Source: Paramecium tetraurelia (lineage: Eukaryota; Ciliophora; Oligohymenophorea; Peniculida; Parameciidae). From it: 64,000 nt of DNA. The notes beneath the pieces were generated by a model. It was not told the origin of the DNA. It ran no database searches and saw nothing but the letters and a program-made list of their open reading frames with translations. A program made the position numbers and the translations under genes. Position 1 is the first letter of the stretch. Each line of letters opens with the position of its first letter. Positions 12,719 through 25,457 of the stretch are shown here, one piece after another. The stretch spans positions 1-64,000 of the forward strand of contig NW_001799277.1 in NCBI RefSeq assembly GCF_000165425.1. Reading direction: 5' to 3'.

Positions 12719-12781
12719 TATAATAATAATCAAAAATACTTGTGATATACAAATTAATACCACGCATTCATATTTTAAAAA
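12719..12781. promoter_or_regulatory. 63-bp head-to-head promoter
   Basis: The ATG codons of the RBJ-like gene (minus) and the DMAP1 gene (plus) are separated by only 63 bp. Both promoters and both 5' untranslated regions must fit in this AT-rich interval or overlap coding sequence. Confidence 0.6.
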
Positions 12782-13842
12782 ATGAATAAGAAAGAATTCA
12801 GAAAACTCAATGCTCATATCGACAAAGAAGTGCTCAATCTAACAGGCGGAGTTTATCCTGTTGGTCTAATTACTTAATAGAAACCTATCAATCATCAGAA
12901 GTGGGCACAGGAAGAAATTTTATTAAATAATTCACTCGTCAAAAGAATTAATGCTTGGGTACCTGAATAAGAAAGAGGCAAGCTCTTTCCAGGAGAAAAG
13001 TTTAATATTGAACCTGAAGTTGTTGAATTTACAGAGAATGAAATTACCGTGGATGAAAATTGGGATTATGAGGAAACCAAATACCTATTCCAAGAGTTGA
13101 GACATTTCAATTATAATTTCATCATTCTTTATGATAGATATCAATATCAAAACAAAAACAGAGACATCTATCAGTTGAAGGATAGATATTACAGTGTCAT
13201 GAGGGAAATCTTATAAAAGAGAAGTCAAACTTCACATTAATTATATAATTATGTCTATGATGAGGAATATGATAGATTTAGAAACATGGAGTTAGAGAAA
13301 TATTTGAAAAGGACTAAATAGATTTGTGATGATGAAAAAAAAATATAGGAGGATCTCAGAAAATTAGATTAATTGATCAAGAAACAAGAGAAAGAACATC
13401 GAAGTATCACCAGATGTATTGGAAGTGCTCAAGAAACTGATGTAAATTAATAATATCAATATCCTTCTAGGAAATAGATGAAAACAGATTACAAACCATT
13501 TTAGAAGTTGGCCAGAAAAATGAGGATCTCAAAAATAAAACCCAATAACACATAGTGTATCTCAGAACCAAGTGGGTGAATGATGTCTTGCCTATTCCAA
13601 GCTCGGTCAAAGATAAATTAGATAGACAGTTAAAAGACATCATCCCTCAAGCTAAATTGGTCTTAAATCAAGAGTTAGAGGCCTCATACTCACAACTAAG
13701 GAAGTTCTACTTGGAAGTGTTAATTAAATAAAGATTGTAAAAAAAGAGAGAAGCAGATAAAAAGTAATTGGAAGACAAAATTAGAAAAATCAAAGCATAA
13801 TTTGATTCATAACCTCCAAGTGATATTAAATAAAAAAAATGA
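12782..13842 (+). CDS. DMAP1/SWC4-like chromatin protein
   Basis: One 29-nt intron (13442-13470) gives 343 residues in frame. The central part matches the SANT domain of DMAP1/SWC4: YEETKYLFQELRHFNYNFI, then ILYDRYQYQ and QLKDRYYSV. A long charged coiled coil follows (about residues 170-250), then a C-terminal part typical of the family (TKWVNDVLPIP and a Lys/Glu-rich helix). DMAP1/SWC4 is a subunit of the NuA4/TIP60 acetyltransferase and SWR1/SRCAP remodeller complexes in the nucleus. Length is a little shorter than the animal protein (about 470). The call rests on the SANT block; I am fairly sure. Confidence 0.85.
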
Positions 13843-13937
13843 TCAAATCAAATTTGTATTCCTTTTTTACACTCATTTTTAATTGATTGTTTAATTTGCA
13901 TTAATAAATGTGAATTAAAAATATATAATAATTAATA
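13843..13937. terminator. Convergent 3' spacer
   Basis: 95 bp lie between the stop codons of the DMAP1 gene and the convergent minus-strand gene. It must contain both transcript ends. No conserved signal is recognised beyond high AT content. Confidence 0.3.
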
Positions 13938-16580
13938 TCAATTTCTTTTAAACATCGCTTAAATTGTCTATTTGATATCATTTTTTAATGTAATAATGCT
14001 CTACTTTACTTAAACCCCTTGCATCCTAATACTCTATCCAACTATTCTAAATTGTTCTGCAATTGCATTCTTCTATTGAATTAGACTTTCCTTAACTTAT
14101 TACATTTATTAAGCAATCTGAATTCTTATTGAAATCAATTATTGCTTTATTGAATCATAAATGCTTTAAAGTATTACTTTAGCAGCTTGGAATTACTCAA
14201 TTATTGATTATTTAATTTGATTAAAGATTCCTATCATTTTAATTTATATAGCTTATGCTGCCTCTTTCACTACTATGCATTGAGCCACTATCACTCCTCT
14301 CAAAAATTACATAAAATCAACAATCGTATTTTTTAAGGATATGAATACTTAGACGACTTAATTCTTCAACTAGATAAGAGGATCAATCATGATACCATAC
14401 ACATATTTAATCTACTACCAAATTAATTGAACTAGTTCCTTGATGACTTTTATTAAATATATGAAAAATTCAGTAATTTTGGCTTTAATAAAGAGAATTT
14501 AGTTTTTCAAAAATATGCAAGCTTATTTTAACTTATCAATTCCATATTTTATAATTCTTATTACTTTTTGTTTGATTTTAATATAACTATTCTTTACCTT
14601 GACTCCAAATAATCTTATGCTTGCCCAAGCAGGTAATACATAATTATATTTCATCATATCTTTGAAATTTATTAACGATTAGACAATGGCTAGGACTGCC
14701 TTTTTAATTACTCTATAGCAGCCCATAATAAATCTAAGAACTGGGGTGATGAGTTTGGAATTTATTATTGAGGCTATTTTCTTAGCTTACTTAAAAATCA
14801 GTACTAGGAGTCCTTCTATTTTTATTAGTAATTTTATGAATTTCACAATTATGTAAACTATCCAAATATACGACTTATTTGGGATTCGATATATAAAGAA
14901 ATCAATTCCTACTTCAATTACTTTGTTAAATTACAAATAAGGGAACGATAAAATGACGAACATTATATCAAAAAATTTTTCTGTAAGCCATATAATTGGT
15001 TTGAATATTCTAAACACCAATATAAATTTTACTAGAATCTTACATTGTTATTCAATTGTCCATTTTATTGATTTCTTAATTGATCTAAACAAAAAGATTA
15101 CAAAATTTTTAATTTTCTATCCAGTTAATTTTATTATTTTCTTGATGAATTTATAGGCTGCCTTGATTTTTAAGATAATGTATTTTGCAATAATCAATAT
15201 TTTCTGATATAAGATTTTCGCTTTTTAATATATAATATTAGCTAATATTTTCAACTTATTTTGAAGTTTCTACATTAAAATACAGAATTTTAAATATCTT
15301 TTAGCGCTGTTCTCCCTCATTTTACTATAGATTAATTTTAATTTCAGGGCCAGGTTTCTCCCTCTTTTCTAAAGTATCTTAAATACTTGATATGATACTT
15401 TTTATCCATTTCTATAGTATTCCATAAATTTTGTTTTTCCTTTTATAATGACATCATCTCTCAAGAACAATAAGGCCACTTTAATGAGATCGATAGTCTT
15501 CAATGAGATATCAATTATTAATCTTTTAATCTTTTTCAAAACTTCATTAACTTTGAGATTGAAAGGCGAGATTACATTTTGTTTTAGTTACTTGTATTTT
15601 CCAAGAAGGTAATCGATTAAGAGAAGAGAATAGTGGATTAATCTATTTTTGACATACTTCAGACATCTTCCTACTAATTTAATCTAAACCAAGATCCAAT
15701 TCTAAAATTACAAATATTTGGCTTTAATATAGTATAAGATTATTGGAACATAGTGAGTCAATGCACTTTTTAATTTGACCATTCCAAGAGTAGATTAATC
15801 CTACAAATAGTAGCTGAATTAAACAATTTTATTCTTTAATGGAATGAGCGTACGCTAATAGATGAAGATTGAAGCCTTTTTAATTTATTAGTACAAATAA
15901 GTTATCAAAAATGTGATTTTTTCTTTAAGATATAATGTAAATCGTTTAATGGCTTTATAGATAATTAATATGAGTTATTTTGTTTTGTTAAGGATATATT
16001 TTATCTTAGATATCGCAAATTTCATCCCTTTTTTACCCTGTCTTTTAATAACACTTGATATTCTTTAGTAGTAATTTTTGCAAATGGCAGTTACAACTTT
16101 GATTTTCTTAGCTATCCATATATATAAGACGAAAAGATAATTTTCAATAAATATTAAAAAATACTAAATGATAAACAGTACCAGCTGTTACCATTTTTTA
16201 GTAATGTATTGTGAACATACTCTTAGAACATACTGCAATTTTACTATAAATAGCAAACCTTTCTAATATATCCAATTTTTGACAAAATAAAAATTAACAA
16301 TAATATATTACTTTGTGCTTTTATATGTTTGAGCTATGAAATGTATTAAGGAAATAAGAGATTCCCAAGTGTAAATGAGTAAATTTTTTATTCCGATAAC
16401 TAATTCAAAAATAATCATGCAAGGGAAAAGTAAAGCAAACAAAATTACATTAATAATGTTTTTGTAAAGGGGATCTCCTTTTTTAATTATTCCCCCAAAT
16501 AGTTTTCGTGATGCCTTGATCTATTAAATCTTGGCATCATTAAGTTCGTTGATCTCTGCATTATGAGCATCTATATCCAT
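13938..16580 (-). CDS. Lys/Ile-rich membrane and amphipathic-helix protein, unknown family
   Basis: A single uninterrupted frame of 881 codons including the stop, with no intron. After about 45 polar residues there is a hydrophobic block (NVILFALLFPCMIIFELVI), then several more hydrophobic helices up to about residue 150. From there to the end the protein consists of repeated Lys/Ile/Leu/Phe-rich helices of about 20-30 residues (for example KKIIKLTGQKIKNFVIFL, later IKQSIIEQFQAAKVILQ). The last third is richer in Gln. The net charge is strongly positive. The pattern suggests a long amphipathic, membrane-binding rod made by internal duplication. I recognise no family; a perilipin-like or lipid-surface role is only a guess. 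Confidence 0.7.
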
Positions 16581-17232
16581 TTAAATTTATTATATTAATA
16601 TATTTCATTTAATAAGTTAATTGAAATAGGATGGGCATATCCACCGTGTTCATATAGAAATAAATGGCATAAATCGTAATTAATTAGAAAAGTTTCATTT
16701 TAAACAATATATTTATACTGAATATATATTGTTGTTGGGCCGAACAATAAATAAGCAAGAGCATATCTTCCCATCTTCTCAAGATTTTTTAATTGAAAAA
16801 ATATGATATGATCAAATTAATATATTGAATAATGTAATGTATTATATAAGTGTAATTTTAATAACCTCTATTTTTATTAGGCATAGTTTAAATGGATAAA
16901 TTGTATTAATCGATCTCATTTAATATGGATATAAGAATTGATCCAAATGATCATTTTTATTTTCTAGTAGTACTTTTCAATAATTTTAATACTATTATTT
17001 TTGTTATTAAGAATTTCAAATCATAACTTCTTTTTCAATCACTTTTCTAAAGCTCGATTGAGAATTGCTATTGGAAGTGAAGGGTAAATAGTGTTTACCT
17101 AAAATAAAAGGTCCTAATTAAATAATAAGATTTAATGAAATCGTTTTTTTAGCATTTTTAAATCATTTTTGTTTTGACTAATATTGATTTAATTTAAATA
17201 AACCTAATCTCTACTCTCAACCTCTTACACAT
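16581..17232. promoter_or_regulatory. Divergent intergenic region
   Basis: About 650 bp between the starts of the minus-strand helix-repeat gene and the plus-strand Myb gene. I see no coding exon, tRNA or repeat. It is the longest divergent spacer in this half of the window and should contain both promoters. Confidence 0.4.
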
Positions 17233-17897
17233 ATGTAATCTAACGAAATTCTTCCAGTCTAATCAAGTATTACTTTTGTCATCTTTAGATTTTCTATAAA
17301 CTCATAGCCTGTTACCTTAAATATAGCACATCGAATTGCCTTTTGAAGATGTCCACGATCAACTCTAACTAAGTAAATCATATTAGTAATTATGTAGTCG
17401 AGAGTGTAGAAACATTCAATTTTAATGAAATGGATGCTGAGGATGATTATTATAATCCAATTTAAAAATTACCCTTGAAGAAGCCCAGAAAGCGAAGAAG
17501 AAGACAAGCATTTCACGATAAGAGAAGAAAAAGATCCAGCTAAAAGAAATCTGTAATAATATCTAATTTACTGTATTTAGAATAGGAAACCTCAACCGAT
17601 TCCATTTAATTATTAAGAGGATAGACAGATTCTTCTCTAAGTCTTAGAAGTGGGGCCCAAATTCTATAAAATCGCCAAAGGCTTTCAAGGGAGAACTTTG
17701 AGCATGGTCAAGAACAGATATTACAAGACTTTGCGCTTCAAATGGGATGTCATCTTGGGACAGTATCTAATTATATTAAGTTTAATAGGGAATATGGATA
17801 TATGAACGCCTCTGTGAACGACATCTAAAATTAACAAGGTCTTGAATATTTAGAAGAAGATTATGATCATAATATCTATTCATAATTTTTATTTTGA
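17233..17897 (+). CDS. Myb/SANT-like DNA-binding protein
   Basis: Five exons, with introns at 17267-17288, 17373-17397, 17553-17580 and 17763-17788, close in frame with 187 residues. A Gln-rich N-terminus is followed by a strongly basic patch (KKPRKRRRRQAF) that can act as a nuclear signal. A single Myb-type repeat comes next: NYQEDRQILLQVLEVG, FYKIAKGF and the recognition helix region MVKNRYYKTLRFKWD. Single-repeat Myb proteins bind DNA in the nucleus. The region after the repeat is acidic. A second gene in this window (25458-26644) has the same basic-patch plus Myb layout and shares the KNRYYK-LRF-WD signature. Confidence 0.85.
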
Positions 17898-17997
17898 AAT
17901 CTAATTATAGTACTTACATATTATTTTCAAAAATATGACATTGTTTTAAATAAACTATTAAAATGAATGAAAAATATTAAAAAACACACTAAATTTT
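17898..17997. terminator. Convergent 3' spacer
   Basis: 100 bp of AT-rich DNA between the stop codons of the Myb gene and the EF-G gene. Both transcripts must end here or in the opposite coding region. Confidence 0.3.
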
Positions 17998-20454
17998 TCA
18001 AAAGACTTCTGATATTAGTTCACTTTGTTTTTGTCCACCCACAAATTCATATTACTTGAAACTCATTGAGAAATATGCTTCTCCTTGAGAAATAGATCGA
18101 ATGGCCGTGGAATATCCAATGGTCTCCTAGGATGGAATAGTGGCTGTAAGAATGACTCTATTGCTGTTTTGAGATCCTGCTCTATTTTAATCTTGTTTGA
18201 TTTCAATGATTTTTCCCCTTCTATGGGAAATCAAATCATTAATGATTCTCTACTACAATGAATTGGGACAAGAGATCTCAAGATCCATGATGGGTTCTAA
18301 TATGATGGGCTAAGATGCATAATGAATAAAAGTACTTTGAGTAAGGGATGGATTTCTGTCATTAATTTTTGGACTGCTCTGCCGATAGCCAAATCATTGG
18401 TCCTTTTAACAGAGAAAGCACCATCCAAGATTGTGGCATTAACGCCTTGCATTTAATAGGATTTCAAGAAACCCCTATTGAGAGATGCCAGGATTGACTT
18501 TTCCAATTAAAAGAACATGGGAAATGGCAAGGAAGATATATGATAGGCCTTTTCTTCCCCATGGTCATCAAAGATGGAATCTACTTCTATGTTTTTACAA
18601 GGATTCTTGATATATTTGATTGAGGATTCAATTTTTTGATTGGGCACCAATCTGAGTTAACTTTCTTTGAATTGCTTATATAGGATGTCGAAGTCGTTTT
18701 CTCTATCAAAATCAAAAATGACTTCATTCTCCTGCTATTCACTTGGTTACAACTTCAACTTCAATTTAAACCACAAGGGTCTTCCTTTAAGGATATCCTA
18801 ATATTTGACTTCCAAGACTCCTTCCTCACTAATGCTCTCCTTGTATTCGACTTGCATCTTCTTGAGTTTTGTGTTTAAGCCAAAATCTTCTTTCAATCTT
18901 TACACAACTATTTCGAGATGTAATTCTCCTTGTCCACCAATAGTAATAAGTGACTCATCAATTATGGAAATCTTCAGGCTCTCATCCTCCAATTGCAACT
19001 ATTGCAAAGCCTAATCTAATTTGAGTTTGTCCTTGGCTGACTCATATTCTAAGTTGGCAAAGAAGACACACTGAGGTAATTACAATTACTGTAATACAAA
19101 TCTACGTGAATCAGAAGGATTTACCTCTCATCATTGGGTCCAATTATGGTAGACCCAGCAACTGCCTACTTGGATTGAATTGCAATGATATCTCCAGCTT
19201 GAACACTATTGATGGGAACATACCTGTTGGCTCTGACTCTATAGAGATTGTTGACCTTAATAAGTTCATCCTTGGTGCTGTTATTATAGTTTTATTTTTA
19301 AGTCATTTCTCCAGAATAGATTCTAGTAAATCCAAGCAATCCCAAGTCTTGATCCTGTAGAACCTTGTACACATAAGCAGTCAGTTTTTCACTCTTTTCT
19401 AGTTTCCTTTTGTTATTTGGATTGTTGATGTCAAAGATCAAAGGTCTTTCACTAGGTCCTGGCAATAGTTAATGGACAGCATCCAGAATTGGTTAGATAC
19501 CCCTATTTTTGAGTGCTGATCCAACGTAGATGGGGCAACATTGGTTGTAATTTGTATTAATAATTTGTCTAATAGAATGAAGCAGCAACTATTGATTGAG
19601 CAATTCTTTAGAGTCTTCCAAATAGAGTTCGGCAATCTTATCATCATACTCAGACACAGTAGACAACAGATCATCTCTGGCTTAGATGGCTTTATCATAA
19701 TAACGATGAGATTTATCGACATCTCTGAATTAAACTTCTGAGCCGTACTTGTCTAACCAGACAATCTCTTGGAGAGTCAAGAGATCGATGACAGAATTGA
19801 AATAATCAATTTCACCTACTGGGATCTGCATTCTAGAGTAATGAATTTGATGGAATACATAAAAGGTTTGATGTGCAATCTGTCTTTCATAGATTGAAGA
19901 GTGTAGTCTAATGATGCCCCTTGTCTATCCATTTTGTTTACGAATGCAATTTTGGGGATGTTGAACTTATTGGCTTGCAACCACACAGTTTCTGATTGTG
20001 TTTGGACACCTGAGACTCCATCAAAGATTGCTATGGCTCCATCTGCGAAAATAGATATTATATTTGTACCTAAAACTCTGAGGGATCTTTCGACTTCAGC
20101 TGTAAAATCAATGTGTCCAGGAGTGTCGATGAGATTATATTGATGATTGGCCCAGTTGAAGGAGATGGCTGCAGATCTGATGGTGATTCCCCTTTGTCTT
20201 TCTTAGGGCATGAAGTCCATGGTGGTGGTACCGTCATGAACTTCACCTGGGAATGTGATGGCTCCAGAGTAGAACAGCATTCTTTCTGTGGTTGTTGTTT
20301 TGCCTGCATCGATGTGTGCTATGATTCCAAAGTTTCTGATTTTCTCTTCTGTGGTAGTTGGCAAATTCTTCAATCTCTCCGCCCTCTCTTGATTGATTCT
20401 GTCTCGAATGGAAGAGAAAGTATAGATTCGCTTCTTTAGACAAGTTCGAAGCAT
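17998..20454 (-). CDS. Mitochondrial elongation factor G (GFM2/EF-G2mt-like)
   Basis: Introns at 20043-20069, 19833-19858, 19102-19124 and 18310-18335 give 784 residues in frame. The basic N-terminus ([15 protein letters not shown]) looks like a mitochondrial presequence. The GTPase domain shows [13 protein letters not shown] (G1), MDFMPQERQRGIT (G2), DTPGHIDF (G3) and NKMD (G4). Domains II-V follow, with GGQGELHLE and LEPIMDLEI. The MDFM-QER sequence and a length near 780 fit the GFM2 branch, which acts in ribosome recycling with RRF, better than the translocase GFM1. The ATG at 20452-20454 is the first in frame; the upstream GTG context at 20491 is not needed. Confidence 0.92.
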
Positions 20455-20493
20455 AAATTTAGATAATAAATAATGTTTGTAAAATGAATGCAC

Positions 20494-21285
20494 TCAAAAT
20501 AACAAATACATTATTAAACAAACCATAAATAAAATATTCTCATAACACTTTTGGCATTAATTGTGATTCCAATAATATGTATGTAGCGTATTCTTAAAGC
20601 AATTGTCTTTTGTCAACTCCTGTGTTGTAATAGCTTAACATTAAGATATGTTGTAATCGTATTGACACACTTGAATTTGGTATCCATTCTCCAGAGTAGA
20701 ATTTATGATGTAATTGCAGAAGTACTCAGGCAAATATTGACATTCTGCATTCACACAAGCATTATTATTGAGAATGCAGTAAAATGGGTAGAAGGCACAT
20801 TGGTCATTGTCTAAATCCTTGCATTAAGCCACTGTGCACACTCCATTATTCCAAGCACAATACCCAAAATTATATAGACATTACTATTGGGTCAATAAAG
20901 ATTCGCAATGAGTTGTGGATTGGAGTGTGCAATAATCGCTGTTTGTTTAGTTGGTGCACCACACATTTTGATCGTAGCAATTGCGAGTACCATTGGATAA
21001 TAAGTGAGAGCAGAAATCCTCGGAATCGCTGCTTGTGAATAGTTTGGAACATTTTGGATCTTGAGAACTTGTGAAGTTGTTGAAGCATTTCCTCGATGTT
21101 TAACACAAGTAAGGATTCAAGTCTTCGCATCTGATGTTCTCGCATTTATTCTTCGACCAAAAACAGTAGAGATCTCTTTAACAATCTTATTGTGTTACTA
21201 GTTCATCGCAATTGCATATCTCTTTGAATGTGATGTCAATGAATTGCTAAGTCCACACTAGGGGAATACTTAATAAGAGCAGCAT
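20494..21285 (-). CDS. Cys-rich secreted or surface protein
   Basis: An intronless frame of 264 codons. An N-terminal hydrophobic segment (MLLLLSIPLVW) acts as signal peptide. The body has about 28 cysteines in short periodic blocks separated by 10-20 residues, such as EICNCDEL, CLYNFGYCAW and QCAFYPFYC. The C-terminus ends in a hydrophobic tail (NILFMVCLIMYLLF) that could be a GPI-attachment signal. The spacing resembles the PSI/surface-antigen type repeats of Paramecium; two further genes of the same kind lie at 60.6-62.3 kb. The stop is 39 bp upstream of the EF-G start on the same strand. Confidence 0.8.
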
Positions 21286-21358
21286 TTATAATAAATAATA
21301 TTTCAAATCCACGCTTAAATTTATATAGAATAATATTATTTTCTATATATTATCATTA

Positions 21359-22289
21359 TCATTTAGAATCGGTGGGGAGCAATACTACTTTGGTGGATCC
21401 TTACTGTCCCAAAGTGGTGATTGTGTCTAGATACCGTATTTACATGGCTGCCTTGGAATCCAAGAGTTCTGCTGCCTGTCTCATGAGCTTGGCCGATTGA
21501 ACATCCCCTTAAGCAGAAATGACCTTGGCTTGAGCTGCTCTCTGCTCCTTGGCTGCCATGGATAAGGTGTTCTACAAATCAGCATTCAATTAAATATCTT
21601 TAATCAACATGTTCTCAATGTCAATTCCCCATTCCCAGACATGTTCATCCACGAATCCTTCGATTTGCTACTGCACTTCAGCTCTCTTTTCCAAGAGATC
21701 TTATAGAGTGTGAGATCCAGCTATGCTTTTGATAGTAGCCAATGTTAATTGAGTCACTGCTTGATGGAGATCGTTGATATAAAATATGGATCTTCTTGGT
21801 ATCACTATTCTATAATAAACAGTTGCATCAATGCTCACTAAGATGTTGTCCTTGGTCATCACTTATTACCTAGGACAGTCGATCATCTACACTTTGCAAT
21901 CGACCTTCTAAATGGTATCGGTGCAAGGATTGATGTATATTAATCCAGGTTGAACTTAGATAAAAGCCTCGTGTACCTGTCTTAATGTATTTTCCAAAGC
22001 GCAAATATACTCCAACAAAACTTTGCTCCACTTAGACATAGGGATACTCGACGCAAGGATTGCAAGGACAGACAGCCTTGCAATTTCCGCAGCACTCTCC
22101 ACAATTGTATAAGTAGGATTAATATGAACCACCCAAGTCCAGATTCTGCTCTTAATTTTCAGGCAACTCTTCCCTGGGATAACGAGGAGCCTTATACCCT
22201 GAGATATAAAATTAAACTCTTCACTTACCAGGTGGTGGAATGTTGTAATCCCGCTGTTGCTGGGGTGGAAGTTGTTATTGTTGATACAT
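21359..22289 (-). CDS. Stomatin/SPFH (band 7) family protein
   Basis: Introns at 22199-22228 and 21955-21976 give 292 residues in frame. A Gln/Pro-rich N-terminus precedes a Cys cluster (YNCGECCGNCKAVCPCNPC) that is a probable palmitoylation or metal-binding site. There is no clear transmembrane segment. The band-7 domain follows: YPYVQVEQSFVGVYLRFGK, ISIDATVYYRI as VSIDATVYYRIV, and the helical part ending AAKEQRAAQAKVISAQGD, which is the stomatin signature. SPFH proteins form oligomeric scaffolds on membranes and regulate channels. The Cys cluster replacing the usual hydrophobic hairpin is a ciliate-type variation. Confidence 0.88.
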
Positions 22290-22358
22290 AACTTAGTTTT
22301 GTTATTACATAATATAATAATATATATAAATAAATATTATAAACTAAAAAGAAATAAA

Positions 22359-25280
22359 TCACCTTAAACTAATGACTACCGGTCCAGAGTAAAATGGAGC
22401 ATATCCTAACGGTAATTCCGACCCCTCGATGATCATGTTTCTAAAAAACTGCTCATGTGTCTAAATAGAATATCTATCTAATTAATACTACCATAAATAC
22501 CGTTCTTCATCGTCATTCGTAGCAAACAACAACTCCATCTGTAGATTGGCCTCTATCCCCCTAACAACCTCGCTATCGAATCTGAAGATCTGGCAGTCAA
22601 TATCAGTGTATGAATGTCGATAAACTGTCAATTTGTTCTTGCCAGAATCGTAACCCAAAGACCACAAGAGGAGATTGCTTTGCATGGCTGTTTGCCATCC
22701 TTTTTCATTGCCCATCCCAATAAAACAGTCAGCACTGTTTTTCAATTCTTCTAACAAATCTGCATCACTCATCTCCAAATGACCCTCAACGCAGTAAAAG
22801 TCCAAACCCAACTTCAAAGCACTTCTGACAGCCTTAGTGGCAATCTCGGATAGTATTTGATCCACTCCTTTCATTTGTCGTTGTTCCGATAGAGACTTCG
22901 AACTCTGGAATAAATTGAAGAGACCCTTCTAATTCAATTTGCTCTCATAGTTGAAGTCTAAATCCCCCAAAGAAACCTAGTAGATGTACAAGATGGCTCT
23001 CTAAACATGATTGTAGAGTTTTCCTACTGGCTACTACAATTTCTTAGTTTATTGGGGAATATCTTATGTATAATCATCCAACATTTTCATGATATCATCT
23101 TCTTCAGGTTTAATTTGAGTTTTAGGATTTGGTTTGATTTATATTTAGATTTCTGACTGTTGATCTAGACTATTATTCTTAAAGGATGAAAACAAGTCTT
23201 TCAATTTGATACAATCTGCGAATGAATTCGGAAAATAACTTTCATACCCTTCAAATCTGTTGGATAAATCAACAATTGATTTTTAATGACTCTCATTTAA
23301 TTCTTAAACGTAATAACATAGTGTCCTTAAATAAATCTTCTTGAATCCACTCACAAATTCAGATGCTTCTATCGTACCAGTCAAACTCAACTAATTTTCC
23401 TCGTAACTGGAGATTTGGAATTTTTGCTGCAAAGTCAAAGCACTCCCACAAAATGATCCACAATCCTTTGCATCCACCAATCTATCGACTTCTCTTGCTT
23501 CTATGCCATGACAACTCGTGGTCTCCTATGATTCCAAACCCTTGAATTGGATAACAGCATATCCCCCTTGATATTCCAACACTTGGATGATTCCCAAGTA
23601 CTTCCCTATTCTTACCAGATAATGACTCCACAAGGGTTGAGAACTCAGCAATTTATTGTATGCCTTACTCAAATAGGCATTGTAAATTGATCCCTCTGAT
23701 GAGTTCTCAATGTGTTTTTGAATGTGGATAGTGTTTCTGAAAGGTCTCAAGGATGCAAAGTAAAATAGGGGTAGTCCCAAGAATGGCATGTAAGGACTAT
23801 CCAAAATGCTGGAAATAAGCATAATTAAGAATGTTATTGGACACATTATCAATTGCAATGTGGTGATACATGCAGCTCCCTCTACCTTCTGCTTCTTCAC
23901 TGTCAACATCTTCTAACTAATCTACTTGAATTGATTATTACTTTGCTATAATCCATATTAAGAATCGAGACTTCATTCTAATTGCAAATCTCAGAGCTAT
24001 TTATACCAAGAATCCAATCAATTAGCAGTAAGCCATCGAATAACTGGTTTTGAATGAAACTATAAAGCATACCAATTATTCGAAAAACAAATAATTAGGA
24101 TTCGAATGGATCAGACTGTACAATCTGATTATCGTTGTGCATTCAAACAACCTTTGTGAGAAGATCCCTTCAAAATTGTAATCCATCATGGATATGCATG
24201 CACATTCAACTGCAGCATATAAGATTTTGTAGTATTTAACGTATGATTCAAATTTCAATTGAAGTAGGATGTAACCCAAAAATAGAGGGATAATGGCATA
24301 GTAGAGTTCTTTGTAATGAGAGGAGGCCAAGACCCCGCATAGAATTATTGAAAATGCATTCAACAAAGTACTTATCAGGTTAGCCAACAGATATGGTCTA
24401 TCCAAGTAATTCTACTTGTAAATTTGATTGTCATCCTTGGGCAGGGACCCAAAAATGTTGAACATTTTAATGTTCACCAATATACCACTTACTATTATTG
24501 CCACTCCACTACTATTATTCATGTATGATAATCCAAGACAGATGGCAATAAGGACGACGTTTAATAATACAGTTAAATATGTTCGTTTCTGAGTCGATTG
24601 GTATGATGATCCCATCAGGAAATTGAATTGCTCACCCACATATTCCAAACTAATTCAAGTCGTAAAATTTATTTACAATTATGAAAACTGCCCATACAAT
24701 CCCATCCATAACAGAATAGGTGTGAAGTAGTAAATGTATCTAATGATGTTGGCTATGATCATCCTGTCTACATGAGTGAAAATCAAAATCAATTTCAAAA
24801 ACAAACAAGCATATCTAGATCGAGAGTATGCCTCCAATTGAGTATATCCGAGTTCTACATTTTATTCTCGAGGAAACAAGAAAAAAAATACTATCGCATC
24901 CAAAACTGTCCCACCATATTTGACTGCTGAAGCAGTTCCTAAGGTTTGAGGAATCAGTATTCCAATTTACGATCCGATCTATGCTCTGGTCTTGCGATGC
25001 TCCTCGTCTGTAAAGTAATTCAAGCATATCTAAAGGATCGTGTTGATAATGGCAGGCACTATCAACACAACAGCATAGTTGTCTACAAATTTCCCAATTA
25101 TGTAGGTTTGAATTACAGATACGAGTTATATAATCACCTACCCATCAATATAAATTCTACCTATATGATATATAGCTTTGTTGGTAGGTGTAATGAGTGT
25201 CCTCCAAATAGAGAGGCTAGACAAGCTTTGAACAAGTAACTTCTTTTCTGCAAAGTGAGAACTGGTGCAGTTTAATTCAT
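22359..25280 (-). CDS. Pecanex-like multi-pass membrane protein
   Basis: Introns at 25138-25160, 24650-24676 and 23917-23941 give 948 residues in frame. The first half has about ten hydrophobic helices. The second half carries the pecanex C-terminal domain: LEYQGGYAVIQFKGLE, the Cys/His part ETTSCHGIEAREVD, and near the end ALKLGLDFYCVEGHLEM and the terminal region. Pecanex proteins are ER multi-pass proteins, linked in flies to Notch signalling through ER function and in other animals to protein turnover. The ciliate protein is shorter than animal pecanex (over 1,700) because the loops are short. The neighbouring stomatin gene is on the same strand 69 bp away. Confidence 0.88.
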
Positions 25281-25457
25281 TTTTAATTAATAATAATATG
25301 TATATATAATAGCAATCTAAGCTATTAATAGATGGTTATTTATATAATTGAATTCCCCATGTTCAACCTATTGTGACTGTTATATTTTTGTTAAATAAAC
25401 TAACTATATGATTATTGAACTTTGTTTGAATTTTATTTATATTGAATTGCTATAAAT

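Noticed and set aside
20113-20439. Plus-strand open frame of 108 codons
   Set aside because: It is antisense to the highly conserved GTPase domain of mitochondrial EF-G on the minus strand, so it is a shadow.
24841-24865. Extra intron in the pecanex gene
   Set aside because: It was suggested by a miscount of a homopolymer. With eight T on the minus strand the frame stays open and no intron is needed.
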